A DNA stretch of 64,000 nucleotides from Aequorivita xiaoshiensis (GCF_022008395.1 NZ_JAIRBB010000003.1:186001-250000); one strand, 5' to 3'; shown: positions 1 to 9,905, counted from the stretch's first letter. Notes: generated from the letters alone by a model not told the origin. Numbers and translations are program-made.

Positions 1-761
1 AAAATAACGTAGTTCAATAAGGTATTATGGTTATTCTCAACAGCATGTCGTAATAGGAATTCAAAATTGTTTGGCATCATAAATTTTGGAGCTCCTCGAA
101 ATCCACCATTTTTATTATCAAATCTCTCTGAAAAATTTTTAATAATATCTGCTGTTGGAAATTTTGTTAAATCTACATCTTCAGTATTTAACTCAATTAG
201 ATCCATGCTTTTAATACCCTGTTCTAACCTGTTAGCGTAAGCAATAAATTTTTCAGGTTCTTCTTCGTACACCTCCTGAATTTTCTCTAGAGCATTTATC
301 CAATCACTTTTACGAAAATAAGTACCGCCCCAAACAGGTCGGCCATCTGGAAGCGTAATAACATTTAATGGCCATCCCGCACTTCCAGTCATAAGTTGAA
401 CTGCATTTATATATGTTTGATCTACATCTGGTCGTTCCTCTCGGTCTACTTTAATCGAGATATAATTTTTGTTCATAACCTCTGCAACCTCAATATCTTC
501 AAAACTTTCATGCTCCATGACGTGACACCAATGACAGGCGGCATAACCAATACTAATTACGATGAGTTTTTTTTCTTTTCTGGCCTGTTGCAAAGCTGCG
601 TCATTATACGGTTTCCAATTTACAGGGTTATGAGCATGCTGAAGCAGGTAAGGGCTAGTTTCGTAAATTAAATCGTTTGTAAAGAGATGTGTGTTCAAAG
701 TATCTTTTTTAGAGGTATTACAGGCAAGTAGAATCCCTAGTATTAAGGTAACAGGAAATAG
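1..761 (-). CDS. DUF255 thioredoxin-fold protein, partial (YyaL/SSP411-like)
   Basis: The minus-strand reading frame stays open from 761 to the window edge, so the C-terminal part is missing. It encodes the N-terminal thioredoxin-like domain of the DUF255 family, with the family phrases ETSPYLLQHAHNPVNW and a CHWC motif (AACHWCHVMEHESFED), then DREERPDVD and GWPLNV. The function of this family is not settled. The first codons after an in-frame stop read LFPVTLILGILLACN, a good lipoprotein signal with lipobox LLAC, but there is no ATG, GTG or TTG in front of it. The first usual start in frame is TTG at 698-696, which would give a cytosolic form beginning just before ETSPYLLQH. So either a rare start is used, the 5' end is damaged, or the TTG start is correct. 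The dodecin terminator ends only about 25 bp upstream. Confidence 0.8.
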
Positions 762-785
762 CTATATTACAGAAGTTTATAAAAT

Positions 786-821
786 AAAAATACGCTTTTG
801 GAAAATCAAAAGCGTATTTTT
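786..821 (-). terminator. Rho-independent terminator after dodecin
   Basis: Perfect inverted repeat: a 15-base arm (786-800) ending in TACGCTTTTG, loop GAAAAT, and the complementary arm (807-821), flanked by A and T tracts. It lies 18 bp past the dodecin stop on the minus strand. Confidence 0.8.
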
Positions 822-838
822 AATATTTCCTGAAGAAT

Positions 839-1039
839 TTATTTAACTTCAAAAGTAATCTTTACGTTAACACGGAATTGAGTAATATCCCCATTGTCTA
901 CAACGCAACTGTGTTCTTGAACATAAACAGAACGGATGTTTTTTACGCTTTTTGAAGCTTCTTTTACTGCATTTCTTGTAGCATCTTCCCAGCTTTCATT
1001 AGAGCTAGCAAGAATTTCAATTACTTTTAATACTGCCAT
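839..1039 (-). CDS. Dodecin family flavin-binding protein
   Basis: This 66-residue protein has the size and sequence pattern of dodecins: MAVLKVIEILASS, then SWEDATRNAVKEASKSV with the conserved Trp that stacks on the flavin ring, then a strand-rich C-terminal half. Dodecins form hollow dodecamers that store or buffer riboflavin and FMN in the cytosol. The gene stands alone, with a strong terminator right after it and an imperfect hairpin in its leader. Assignment by family pattern is good; which flavin it binds cannot be read from sequence. Confidence 0.9.
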   Translation of the reverse strand: MAVLKVIEILASSNESWEDATRNAVKEASKSVKNIRSVYVQEHSCVVDNGDITQFRVNVKITFEVK

Positions 1040-1057
1040 AATTACTTAGTTTTTGTT

Positions 1058-1083
1058 CCCATCTTGTTAATTAAAAGATTGGG
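1058..1083 (-). other. Imperfect hairpin in dodecin leader
   Basis: CCCATCTT (1058-1065) can pair with AAGATTGGG (1075-1083) with one bulged base. It sits about 20-45 nt before the dodecin start on the minus strand. It could be the end of the Nfu transcript or a leader structure; there is no strong T tract, so its role is unclear. Confidence 0.3.
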
Positions 1084-1205
1084 ATAATTAATAAAACACT
1101 AAGATACAGTTATTAAGAATTATTAATCTGAAAATTAAGTTAAACCTTTACATTAAAAGCTGAAAATGAACTAAATAAATATTAAAATATTTTAGATATT
1201 GTAGG

Positions 1206-2117
1206 TTATCCATTAATGGCAACTACACTTTCCACTTGTCCCTTCATTAGTTCTTTAAGCATAGTTTCAATTCCATTTTTTAAAGTTATGGTTGATGAAG
1301 GACATCCGCTACAAGCTCCTTGAAGTACAACCTTAACGGTTTTAGACTTTTGGTTAAAGGAGTCGAACATAATATTGCCCCCGTCTCTTGCTACTGCAGG
1401 CTTAACGTATTCGTTTAAGATAGATATGATTTCTTTTTCTACATCTGAATAATTTTTGTCGTTTTTTTCTAGAGAAGAATCTGCCGAACCAATATTATTC
1501 GAAATATTTGAAGCCTTGCTAATTTCATCTTTCACAATAAGTTTGTCGTCTTGAACATATTGACGAAGAAACTCTCTAATTTCCATAGAAATTTCTTCCC
1601 AATCAATCATATTGTGTTTCGTAACTGAAACATAATTGTTGCTAATAAAAACTTCTTTTACAAATGGAAAATTAAATAACGCTTGTGCCAATGGTGAAAG
1701 AATAGCATCTTCAACACTTTTAAATTCAAAAGTACCTTCCGCTAATGTTTTATTGGCAACAAACTTCATAACCGTTGGGTTTGGTGTACTTTCTGCATAA
1801 ATACTAACTGGAAGTTTTTTTGGAGCTACAACTTCAACTTCGGTCACAGCAGGTCGCCCAGACTTAATATATTCTGAAATAGATTCTGCTACCTCTTCTT
1901 GTACATCCTCCCACTCTACAATATTGTATTTCTCAATGGCAACAAAGTTTTGAGAAATATAAACTGTTTTCACAAAGGGAAGGTAAAAAAGTTGTTGTGC
2001 CAAAGCGCTGTTTTTAGCTTCATCAATATTTTTGAATTCGAAACTTGATGCTTTAGTAAGAAAAGAATCAGACACAAATTTTACTATACTAGGATTAGAA
2101 GTTTTGACGATTTCCAT
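1206..2117 (-). CDS. NifU-like iron-sulfur scaffold/carrier with two Nfu_N domains
   Basis: A 303-residue protein with three modules. Residues about 1-90 and 105-195 are two copies of the Nfu N-terminal domain (both contain P[SN]xxKFV near the start, an LAQ.LF..PFVK core and an N-x-V-x-[IV]-x-K strand). Residues about 225-303 form the C-terminal NifU domain with the cluster-binding CSGCPSS (CxxC) motif. Nfu proteins hold a [4Fe-4S] cluster between two subunits and hand it to target enzymes. The doubled N-terminal module is, from memory, common in Bacteroidota. It has its own promoter and is divergent from the large secreted protein gene. Confidence 0.9.
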   Translation of the reverse strand: MEIVKTSNPSIVKFVSDSFLTKASSFEFKNIDEAKNSALAQQLFYLPFVKTVYISQNFVAIEKYNIVEWEDVQEEVAESISEYIKSGRPAVTEVEVVAPKKLPVSIYAESTPNPTVMKFVANKTLAEGTFEFKSVEDAILSPLAQALFNFPFVKEVFISNNYVSVTKHNMIDWEEISMEIREFLRQYVQDDKLIVKDEISKASNISNNIGSADSSLEKNDKNYSDVEKEIISILNEYVKPAVARDGGNIMFDSFNQKSKTVKVVLQGACSGCPSSTITLKNGIETMLKELMKGQVESVVAING

Positions 2118-2149
2118 AATAGAAAGGGGAGAGTTTTAGGAATAATTTG

Positions 2150-2181
2150 CAAAATTATAAAAAGGAAATCATAACATTCAA
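2150..2181 (-). promoter_or_regulatory. Bacteroidota-type promoter for the Nfu gene
   Basis: On the minus strand TTG (2181-2179), a 21-base spacer, then TAATTTTG (2157-2150) match the TTG-N19-21-TAnnTTTG consensus. Start of transcription would be near 2143, about 26 nt before the ATG at 2117. Confidence 0.6.
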
Positions 2182-2206
2182 TATATTTGGTATCTTAACA
2201 CCAAAT
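2182..2206 (+). promoter_or_regulatory. -7 box overlapped by an inverted repeat, before the giant secreted protein
   Basis: TATATTTG (2182-2189) fits the -7 consensus TAnnTTTG; no clear -33 box is present at the right distance. An inverted repeat ATTTGGT (2185-2191) / ACCAAAT (2200-2206), with an 8-base spacer, overlaps the box and ends one base before the ATG at 2208. It could be an operator or, in RNA, a hairpin at the start codon. Confidence 0.35.
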
Positions 2207-2207
2207 T

Positions 2208-5200
2208 ATGAAAAAATCATTACTCACTTTACTATTAGTAATCCCCATATTTGTTTTTTCTCAACAAAACCCAATTGGATTATTTCAACAGTTTAATGGG
2301 CGTTACGATTTTACAGCTATTGGCAACACATTAAATGCCTCTGAAAACGGGACATCTTATTGTGATATGCTTTCACAAAGTAGTGCAACATTAAATTTAT
2401 CACCAACCCAAAGCCTAGTTTCGGCTCACCTTTATTGGTCTTCCATTGGACCTGGAGATTTTCAAGTTGATATCAATGGAACAACAATAACTGCTGAACG
2501 AACTTTTTCACATTCTTTTAGAAACCTACCATATTTTGCAGCTTATGCAGATGTAACAAATTTATTGTTGGCTAATGGGAATGGAGAGTATACATTCTCT
2601 GGATTGGATGTAATGAATATTCTGTCTGATTACTGTTCCCCTCCCAATGGTTCGGGTAGTGGTACTAACTTTGGTGGGTGGGCTATTTATATAATTTATG
2701 AAGACCCAACAGACCCTGATATTTTATTAAATCAGATTAGTTTGTTTGATGGACTTGAAGGGGTAAACGAATTTGCGCATCCAATTGAAATAACGCTTAC
2801 TGATATCTCTGTAGCTTCAGATGAATTATCAAAAATTGGATTTCTTGCTTGGGAAGGTGATAGGTTTATCGATAATCAAGAAAGTTTATTTATCAATGGA
2901 CAATTAATATCCGATCCGCCATTAAACCCTTCAAATAATGCGTTTAACGGAACCAACTCCTATATTAGTGCTCCTGGAAATGCCCAGAATTATAATATGG
3001 ACTTGGATTTTTACGATTTGGTGGGAATCGTTGAGCCTGGTGATAGTACTATTGAAATTAAACTTACATCAGACCAAGACTGGATAATGGTAAATAACAT
3101 CATTACCAGCGTAAATTCAGAACTTCCAGATGCTACCATAACTATTGATAATCTTGGAGTGCTATGTGCAGATAGTACTATAGAAGTAGACTATACCGTA
3201 TACAATATTAACAGTACTGCAGCATTGCCAGCCGGTACTCCTATAGCATTTTATGCCGATGCAGTGTTGTTAGGGCAAGCACAGACAAATAGTGAACTTC
3301 CAATTGATGGCAGCGAAAGCGGAACGATAAACCTTAATATTCCCGGAGGTACACCTCAAATATTTACGCTAAAAGCGGTTGTTGATGACAACGGAACTGG
3401 GGTGGGGATTGTTCTAGAAACTAATGAAGAAAACAATGAATTTGAGCAAACAGTAGATCTAGCAGCACAAGGTTTATTTATAACAGGAAATAACGAAAGC
3501 TGCGAAGGTCAAACAGAAACTTTAACGGCGAATTTTAATGATTTAGACACCTATAACTGGTTTCTTGATGGAAATCCTTATGGTGGTAATACGCCTACGA
3601 TAAATGTAACCCAGTCTGGGGTATATACTGTAAGTGGTAATAAAGCCGCTTGTTTTGTGGAAGAATCACCCGCATTTATTGTAACATTCAATCCGCAAGC
3701 AGTAGCCCACGAACCATTAGATCTTTTTAGGTGCGATAATGGAACCCAAACAAATTTTTTTGACCTTACTCAGAATGACGTAAATGTTTTAGGTGGGCAA
3801 AACTCAACTGTTTTTGAGGTTAAGTACTTTGAAACATATTCAGATAGTGAAAATAACATAAATGCAATTACAACACCCGGGGCTTACCCTATGGTGGGGC
3901 CATCACCACAAACAATCTATGTACGTATTCATGACAGAGCACAGGAAATGTGTTACGACCTTGAACAATTTGAGATTTATTACACACCAATTAGCGTAGG
4001 AGTACTTCCATCAATGGCTTTATGCGATCAAGATGAAAATGGTAGTGAGGATGTAAATTTGCCATTAGAGTTTGATGCATTTGTTTTGGACGGTCAAAAT
4101 GCTTCAGAATTTAATATTACATATCACAACACTTTAAATGAAGCTCAAACAAGAGCTAATCCACTTCCAGTTGTTTATCCAGTTTCTGTTCCAGGCGAAA
4201 CGATTTTTGCTAGGATTGAGGCAGTTATCAATCCAGATTGTTTTTTAACTACCTCTGTTGAAATCACTGTTGATTCGCTTCAGGTAGTAAATGAAGATCC
4301 TGATCCATTAGTTGCTTGTGATAGTGATAGCAATGGTTTCACAGACTTTTTTCTCCATAATGCAGATGAAGATATTACAGCAGGAGATCCTACGTTAACA
4401 GTTACATATCATTATACCTTATCAGATGCTCAAACCAACGAAGGGGTTTTACCAGAACCTTTTGAGAATATTATTCCATATAATGACGAAGTATATGCAA
4501 GAATAGAAAGTCCGAATTCTACATGTTATACAACTGTGTTGTTGAAGCTGGAAGTGCGTGACAGCCCAATGCTAAACGAACCTGCAATTTATCGTCTATG
4601 CGATGACAATAACGATGGTTTTGAAGTTTTCGATTTAACAAGCAAGCAAGATGAAATCCTTAACGGGCTAGATCCGTTACAATACGATATATACTACTAT
4701 GCAGCAGAACAAGATGCTATAGATGCTGGAATTTCAGCATTAGAAAATCCAGATTTCTCTCAAGCAATTGCAAACCCCACCGCTTATCAAAATATTGTTC
4801 CAAATACCCAGATTATTTATGTTCTTGGAGTTGGTTCAACAGCTAACACTACTCCAAATAATGGAGGGCAGGGATGTTATACAATTGTGGAGTTGGAGCT
4901 AATTGTAGAGCCAAGTCCCGTAGGAAATGAACCAGTTGATTATCATTTATGTGATGATACTGTAAATGGTAGTACTGCTACGGACCAAATAAGTACCTTC
5001 GATTTAACTTCAAAAAATGATGAAATAACAGGAGGCGTTCCTGATTTAGTTATTACTTGGTTTGAAACTTTTGCAGATGAAGCTGCCGATAATCCAATAG
5101 CCAACCCAACAGCATATCAAAACACTACAAATGCACAAACTATTGTGGCAAGAGTTGCAAATACTTTTGAATGTAAAAGCCTTGTTACTTTAACATTAGT

Positions 5201-8200
5201 GGTAGACCCGTTGCCAACGCCAGTAGTTCCTGATCCACTTGAACTTTGTGATGAAGGTAATGGATTTGCAGAATTCGACCTAAGTTTGCGTACAAATCAA
5301 ATAATGAATGGGGAGTTAGATGTAACGGTAAAATATTACCCAACCGAAGCAGAAGCGGAAGTAGGAGGTGCAGGTGAAATTGTAGCTCCTTTTCTATACA
5401 CCAACGTTGTTCCATTTAATGATTCAGTATGGGTAAGAGTTGAAAAGAATGAATCTGAATGTTATACCATTGTACAGTTACAACTTATTGTTATTCCATT
5501 GCCAGATGAACCAGATGTCAATTTTTTAGATCCATATATCGTTTGTGATTTAAATGGAGATGGAATAGGAGTTTTCGATTTAACAATTCAAAATCCTTCA
5601 GTTTATGGCGCTCAGAATCCTACCGATTTTGCACCGATTTCTTATTATGAAAATGAATCGGATGCCGTAGCCGATATTAGTCAAATTACGCAGGCAAATC
5701 AGTTTTCTAGCATGGGACAAACGATATACGTGCGCTTAGAAAATTTAAATACTGGCTGCTACAGAGTTTCTTCTTTTGATTTAGAAGTTGGTGAATTCCC
5801 TGGTTCAGGAACGGCAGAGGATCTTGAACTTTGCGATGATGAAGTTAATGGAAGTACATCAAATGATGAGGTATCAACATTCGACTTAACAGTGAATACG
5901 CCTTTGATAACTAATAATGATGCAACATTAACAGTAACGTATTATAAAGATGCGGACGATTTGGCGAATAATATTCCTATTGATGACCCTACAGCGTTTC
6001 AAAACACAAGCAATCCCCACGAAATATTTGTTTCTATTTCAAATCAACAGGATTGTATGGCCGAGCTTTCATTTAATCTAATAGTAAATCCACTTCCTGT
6101 TCCTGTAGAGCCAACACCATTGATTGTTTGCGATATGGATAACGACGGAATAGTTTCCGACTTTGATTTAGAAAGTAAGAGTGTTGAAATTAGCGGAGGT
6201 AATACACTTCTTAATGTAAGCTATCACGAAACACTACAAGATGCAAATACAGATAGTTTTCCATTACAAAGTCCTTATGAAAATATTATAGCTTACAATC
6301 AAACGATATTTGTAAGAGTAGCCTATAACGATGAACCGGATGGGACAGGATGTTTTGATGTTACTACCTTAGAACTTATTGTTAATCCAACGCCAATTGT
6401 TCCTCAAGATTTACCAGATTTAATACTTTGTGGCGACGATAATTCTGCAGTTTTTGATCTTACTGTTCAAGAAGAGCTAATTTTTGGCAGTCAGTCCACC
6501 AATGATTTTACTTTGACGTATCATGAATCAGAAGCTTCAGCAGCCTTAGGGACAGATGTTATAGTTCAACCAGAGTCTTATACAAATACAAGCAACCCAC
6601 AAACAGTGTGGGTTCGGTTAAGTGATAATGTTACGGAATGCTATAAATTAGGCGAATTTGACCTTGTAGTTCAGGAGGGAGTGCAAATAATAGACCCAAC
6701 GCCGTTGTCTTTATGTGATGACTTAGGAGAGGCAAACGACGGAATAACTACTTTTGATCTTACAGTTAAAAATAGTGAAATAACTGGGGGAGTGCTTACA
6801 CATGGAGTTTCTTACTTTATTACAGAAGAAGATGCTCAGGAAAATATTAATCCTATAGATCCAGATACAGCTTATGTAAATGTGGACGTTTCAGGTAATG
6901 CTATTAATCCTCAAGTGCTATATGTAAGAGTAGAAGATAATGATAGCGGATGTTTGTCTTTTACAACATTAACCATAAGAGTAAAAAGCAATCCAGAACC
7001 TGCTACACCAGATCCTATAGTGCTTTGCGATAACAACTTGATTATCCCTCCGGGACCATATGATGAAACAGAGCTTTTCGATCTTACTTCTCGCAATAAT
7101 CAAATTCTAAATGGAAACATCACTTGGACGTTAGATTTTTATTTAAGTTATGAAAATGCGGTTTCAGAAACCGATGCTATTCCAGAGGCGGAAACAACAG
7201 CTTATCAAAATATAAGTAATCCACAAACAGTTTACGTTCGTACAACCAATCCTACTTCACTATGTTTTGAAATAGTAGAATTGGAACTAATCGTAAACCC
7301 ACTTCCTGATGATACGGCTGAGGTTTCTCCTTATGTAGTTTGTATTTCTAATGATAGCGGAATTGGTATTTTCAATTTAGATTCTAAGGTTGATGAAATA
7401 TTAAACGGTCAGTCTTCATCTATTTTTGAAGTAAGTTTTTATACAGATATAGAAGATGCAGAAAATCAAACAAATGCAATTGTAAATACTACTACTTATC
7501 AAAATAGAGATGCGAATAACAATGCTATAAATCCACAAACTATTTACACAGGTATTCTCAACACAGAAACAGGATGTTATGTAGGTGGTAGTCAATCATT
7601 CGAACTTCAGGTGAATCGAGAGGCGCTTGCGAATACACCAGCACAACCATTTGTAGTTTGTGATAACCTTCCTCCAAGTGATGGTTATACAGAATTTGAT
7701 TTATACAACTTAACAGATCCTCAAGTGCAAGATCTTCACAATGAAATTTTAGATGGTCAAGATGCTGCTGATTTTCAATTAACCTTCTATGAAACATTTG
7801 AAGGTGCCGAAAATGGAGAAGGTGCAATTGAATTCCCTTATGTAAACATTATAAATCCACAACGAATTTATGTAAGGGTTACTAATGAGAGCAATTCTTT
7901 TTTTCCGAAATGTTATGCAGTAGTTGAAATGATTTTGAAAGTGAACTATTTGCCAACTATTGTTTTTGACGATGAATATAGATTATGTGTTGATGAAAAT
8001 GGCAATCCGATTCCTGAGGAAGAGGGAAGTGTTTCGCCTCCTGTAATTGATACTGGTTTAGACCCTAACCTGTATTCATTTATGTGGGAATTAAATGGAG
8101 TACTAGTGCCTGGAGAAACTGGGCCTTCTATTACGGCTTTGGAAGAAGGAGTGTATACAGTTACAATTATTGAAATTGCTACAGGTTGTGAAACCACGGC

Positions 8201-8711
8201 AAGTACAACGGTTACTTTATCATCTCCGCCGCTTACTTATGAAGCTGTTTTAAGTAATGGAGCTTTCGCAGGAAATCATATAATCGAAGTGCTAGCTACT
8301 GGTCTTGGAGAGTATCACTATCAACTTGATAATGGACCATTTCAAACTAGCAATATATTTGAAAATGTAAGTCCTGGAGTTCACTTTATAACTATTAAGG
8401 ATGTGAATGGTTGCGGATCTGTTACTTTTGAAGTGAGTGTAATAGATTATCCTCAGTATTTTACTCCAAATGAAGACGGTTATCACGATACTTGGAATAT
8501 TTATGGCATTGGTGCAAGTGACCCAACGGCAAAAATATATATCTTTGATCGCTTCGGAAAATTATTGAAGCAATTAAGCCCTACAGAACAAGGTTGGGAT
8601 GGAACATATAATGGAACACCATTACCATCTAGTGACTATTGGTTTAGAGTTGAATATAAAGAAGACGATCAATTAAAAGAATTTAAAGGACATTTTACTT
8701 TAAAACGTTAA
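2208..8711 (+). CDS. Giant T9SS-secreted repeat protein with type B sorting domain
   Basis: 2167 residues. Signal peptide at 1-20 (MKKSLLTLLLVIPIFVFSQQ). Residues about 20-305 form an unrecognised N-terminal domain, about 305-420 resemble a CARDB-like beta domain, and about 425-495 an Ig/PKD-like domain. From about 505 to 1920 come 14 tandem units of 94-117 residues, each opening with a Cys-Asp motif such as LCDDNNDGFEVFDLTS, passing through NPTAYQN and IYVRV and ending CYTIVELELIV. The opening loops are rich in Asp/Asn/Gly and look like possible calcium-binding loops. A degenerate Cys unit and Ig-like domain follow (about 1925-2010). Residues about 2080-2167 (YFTPNEDGYHDTWNI to KGHFTLKR) are the gliding motility-associated C-terminal (CHU_C, T9SS type B) sorting domain. 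Likely a surface adhesin exported by the type IX system; the ligand is unknown. The next gene is a PorP/SprF-like protein. Confidence 0.88.
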   Translation: MKKSLLTLLLVIPIFVFSQQNPIGLFQQFNGRYDFTAIGNTLNASENGTSYCDMLSQSSATLNLSPTQSLVSAHLYWSSIGPGDFQVDINGTTITAERTFSHSFRNLPYFAAYADVTNLLLANGNGEYTFSGLDVMNILSDYCSPPNGSGSGTNFGGWAIYIIYEDPTDPDILLNQISLFDGLEGVNEFAHPIEITLTDISVASDELSKIGFLAWEGDRFIDNQESLFINGQLISDPPLNPSNNAFNGTNSYISAPGNAQNYNMDLDFYDLVGIVEPGDSTIEIKLTSDQDWIMVNNIITSVNSELPDATITIDNLGVLCADSTIEVDYTVYNINSTAALPAGTPIAFYADAVLLGQAQTNSELPIDGSESGTINLNIPGGTPQIFTLKAVVDDNGTGVGIVLETNEENNEFEQTVDLAAQGLFITGNNESCEGQTETLTANFNDLDTYNWFLDGNPYGGNTPTINVTQSGVYTVSGNKAACFVEESPAFIVTFNPQAVAHEPLDLFRCDNGTQTNFFDLTQNDVNVLGGQNSTVFEVKYFETYSDSENNINAITTPGAYPMVGPSPQTIYVRIHDRAQEMCYDLEQFEIYYTPISVGVLPSMALCDQDENGSEDVNLPLEFDAFVLDGQNASEFNITYHNTLNEAQTRANPLPVVYPVSVPGETIFARIEAVINPDCFLTTSVEITVDSLQVVNEDPDPLVACDSDSNGFTDFFLHNADEDITAGDPTLTVTYHYTLSDAQTNEGVLPEPFENIIPYNDEVYARIESPNSTCYTTVLLKLEVRDSPMLNEPAIYRLCDDNNDGFEVFDLTSKQDEILNGLDPLQYDIYYYAAEQDAIDAGISALENPDFSQAIANPTAYQNIVPNTQIIYVLGVGSTANTTPNNGGQGCYTIVELELIVEPSPVGNEPVDYHLCDDTVNGSTATDQISTFDLTSKNDEITGGVPDLVITWFETFADEAADNPIANPTAYQNTTNAQTIVARVANTFECKSLVTLTLVVDPLPTPVVPDPLELCDEGNGFAEFDLSLRTNQIMNGELDVTVKYYPTEAEAEVGGAGEIVAPFLYTNVVPFNDSVWVRVEKNESECYTIVQLQLIVIPLPDEPDVNFLDPYIVCDLNGDGIGVFDLTIQNPSVYGAQNPTDFAPISYYENESDAVADISQITQANQFSSMGQTIYVRLENLNTGCYRVSSFDLEVGEFPGSGTAEDLELCDDEVNGSTSNDEVSTFDLTVNTPLITNNDATLTVTYYKDADDLANNIPIDDPTAFQNTSNPHEIFVSISNQQDCMAELSFNLIVNPLPVPVEPTPLIVCDMDNDGIVSDFDLESKSVEISGGNTLLNVSYHETLQDANTDSFPLQSPYENIIAYNQTIFVRVAYNDEPDGTGCFDVTTLELIVNPTPIVPQDLPDLILCGDDNSAVFDLTVQEELIFGSQSTNDFTLTYHESEASAALGTDVIVQPESYTNTSNPQTVWVRLSDNVTECYKLGEFDLVVQEGVQIIDPTPLSLCDDLGEANDGITTFDLTVKNSEITGGVLTHGVSYFITEEDAQENINPIDPDTAYVNVDVSGNAINPQVLYVRVEDNDSGCLSFTTLTIRVKSNPEPATPDPIVLCDNNLIIPPGPYDETELFDLTSRNNQILNGNITWTLDFYLSYENAVSETDAIPEAETTAYQNISNPQTVYVRTTNPTSLCFEIVELELIVNPLPDDTAEVSPYVVCISNDSGIGIFNLDSKVDEILNGQSSSIFEVSFYTDIEDAENQTNAIVNTTTYQNRDANNNAINPQTIYTGILNTETGCYVGGSQSFELQVNREALANTPAQPFVVCDNLPPSDGYTEFDLYNLTDPQVQDLHNEILDGQDAADFQLTFYETFEGAENGEGAIEFPYVNIINPQRIYVRVTNESNSFFPKCYAVVEMILKVNYLPTIVFDDEYRLCVDENGNPIPEEEGSVSPPVIDTGLDPNLYSFMWELNGVLVPGETGPSITALEEGVYTVTIIEIATGCETTASTTVTLSSPPLTYEAVLSNGAFAGNHIIEVLATGLGEYHYQLDNGPFQTSNIFENVSPGVHFITIKDVNGCGSVTFEVSVIDYPQYFTPNEDGYHDTWNIYGIGASDPTAKIYIFDRFGKLLKQLSPTEQGWDGTYNGTPLPSSDYWFRVEYKEDDQLKEFKGHFTLKR

Positions 8712-8796
8712 TAGAAAATATAAAGTGTTTAACAAAAAATAGTAAATTACCGAAGATTAGAACAGGCAATTTATCTTACGCATTATCAAATATTTT

Positions 8797-9804
8797 ATGC
8801 ACATGAAATTTAAACAATTCCCCATTTTACTGCTACTAATAGTTTCTTTCTGTGGTTATTCACAAGATGGAATTCCGGTGTACTCAGACTATTTTGCAGA
8901 TAATCTATATCTTATTCATCCATCCATGGCGGGTGCAGCAAATTATAACAAGATTAGACTAACGGCTAGAAAGCAATGGTTTGATCAAAAGGAAGCACCA
9001 AATTTGCAAACATTGAGTGTTAATGCTCGAGTAGGAGAACAATCTGGTCTTGGATTAATTCTGTATAACGATAAAAATGGATACCATTCGCAAACCGGGG
9101 GCTATGTAACTTATGCGCATCATATTATGTTTTCCAGAACTGAAGTTGATTTAAATCAATTATCTTTTGGATTAAGTGCGGGAATTACTCAAGGTAGATT
9201 GGATGAAACAAGCTTTGATTTATCCGACTTCGATCCTGTTATTGGTGGAATTATTCAGAGTAGTACTTACTTTAATGTAGACGCAGGGTTTTCTTATAAT
9301 TTTTTAAATTTCTCAAGTCACCTTACTGTTAAAAACATCATTTTTAGAAATAGAAATATTTACAGTGAAGAATTTGAATCGAACAACCAGCGTAAATACT
9401 TAGCTTCTATGGCTTACGCAATTGGAAAGTTTGATTCCGATTGGAGTTACGAACCTTCATTTCTATTCCAATGGGCTGAACGTACAGGTGAAAAAACTGT
9501 TGATGTAAATATGAAAGCCTATCGCAAAATGGATTTTGGAAAACTTTGGGGAGGGATATCGTACAGAAGAACTTTAGACGGTGCAGAATACTTAGATGGT
9601 ACAAAAATTGAAAATCAAAAACTTCAATATTTTACTCCAGTTTTAGGGATAGACTTTAACAACTTTATGTTTGCTTATACTTATTCATATCAATCTGGGA
9701 ATGTTAAATATCAAAGTGGAGGATTTCATCAAATTACTTTAGGTTTCGACTTTTTAGGTGGAAGACCAGCGCCGTACGAATGTAATTGCCCTGCGATTAA
9801 CTAA
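8797..9804 (+). CDS. PorP/SprF family type IX secretion outer-membrane protein
   Basis: 335 residues with a signal peptide (to about residue 22, ending GYSQ) and the family hallmark region DNLYLIHPSMAGAANYNKIRLTARKQW followed by a predicted beta-barrel rich in alternating aromatic strands (FGLSAGITQGRLD, FAYTYSYQSG). SprF is needed for SprB adhesin export and attachment in gliding flavobacteria, and such genes typically sit next to a type B sorting-domain protein, as here: it starts 85 bp after the giant repeat protein on the same strand. The start could be MHMKF (8797) or the Met at 8803; nothing decides this. A strong terminator follows. Confidence 0.88.
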   Translation: MHMKFKQFPILLLLIVSFCGYSQDGIPVYSDYFADNLYLIHPSMAGAANYNKIRLTARKQWFDQKEAPNLQTLSVNARVGEQSGLGLILYNDKNGYHSQTGGYVTYAHHIMFSRTEVDLNQLSFGLSAGITQGRLDETSFDLSDFDPVIGGIIQSSTYFNVDAGFSYNFLNFSSHLTVKNIIFRNRNIYSEEFESNNQRKYLASMAYAIGKFDSDWSYEPSFLFQWAERTGEKTVDVNMKAYRKMDFGKLWGGISYRRTLDGAEYLDGTKIENQKLQYFTPVLGIDFNNFMFAYTYSYQSGNVKYQSGGFHQITLGFDFLGGRPAPYECNCPAIN

Positions 9805-9833
9805 TTGATACAGTTTTTATATTTTACAATATG

Positions 9834-9867
9834 GCCTAATACTTAAATTTGTATTAGGCTTTGTTTT
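9834..9867 (+). terminator. Terminator after the PorP/SprF-like gene
   Basis: GCCTAATAC (9834-9842) and GTATTAGGC (9851-9859) form a perfect 9-bp stem followed by TTTGTTTT. Confidence 0.8.
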
Positions 9868-9905
9868 ATTAATAGATTTGAACTTTACTTTCTTAATATA
9901 TTCTT

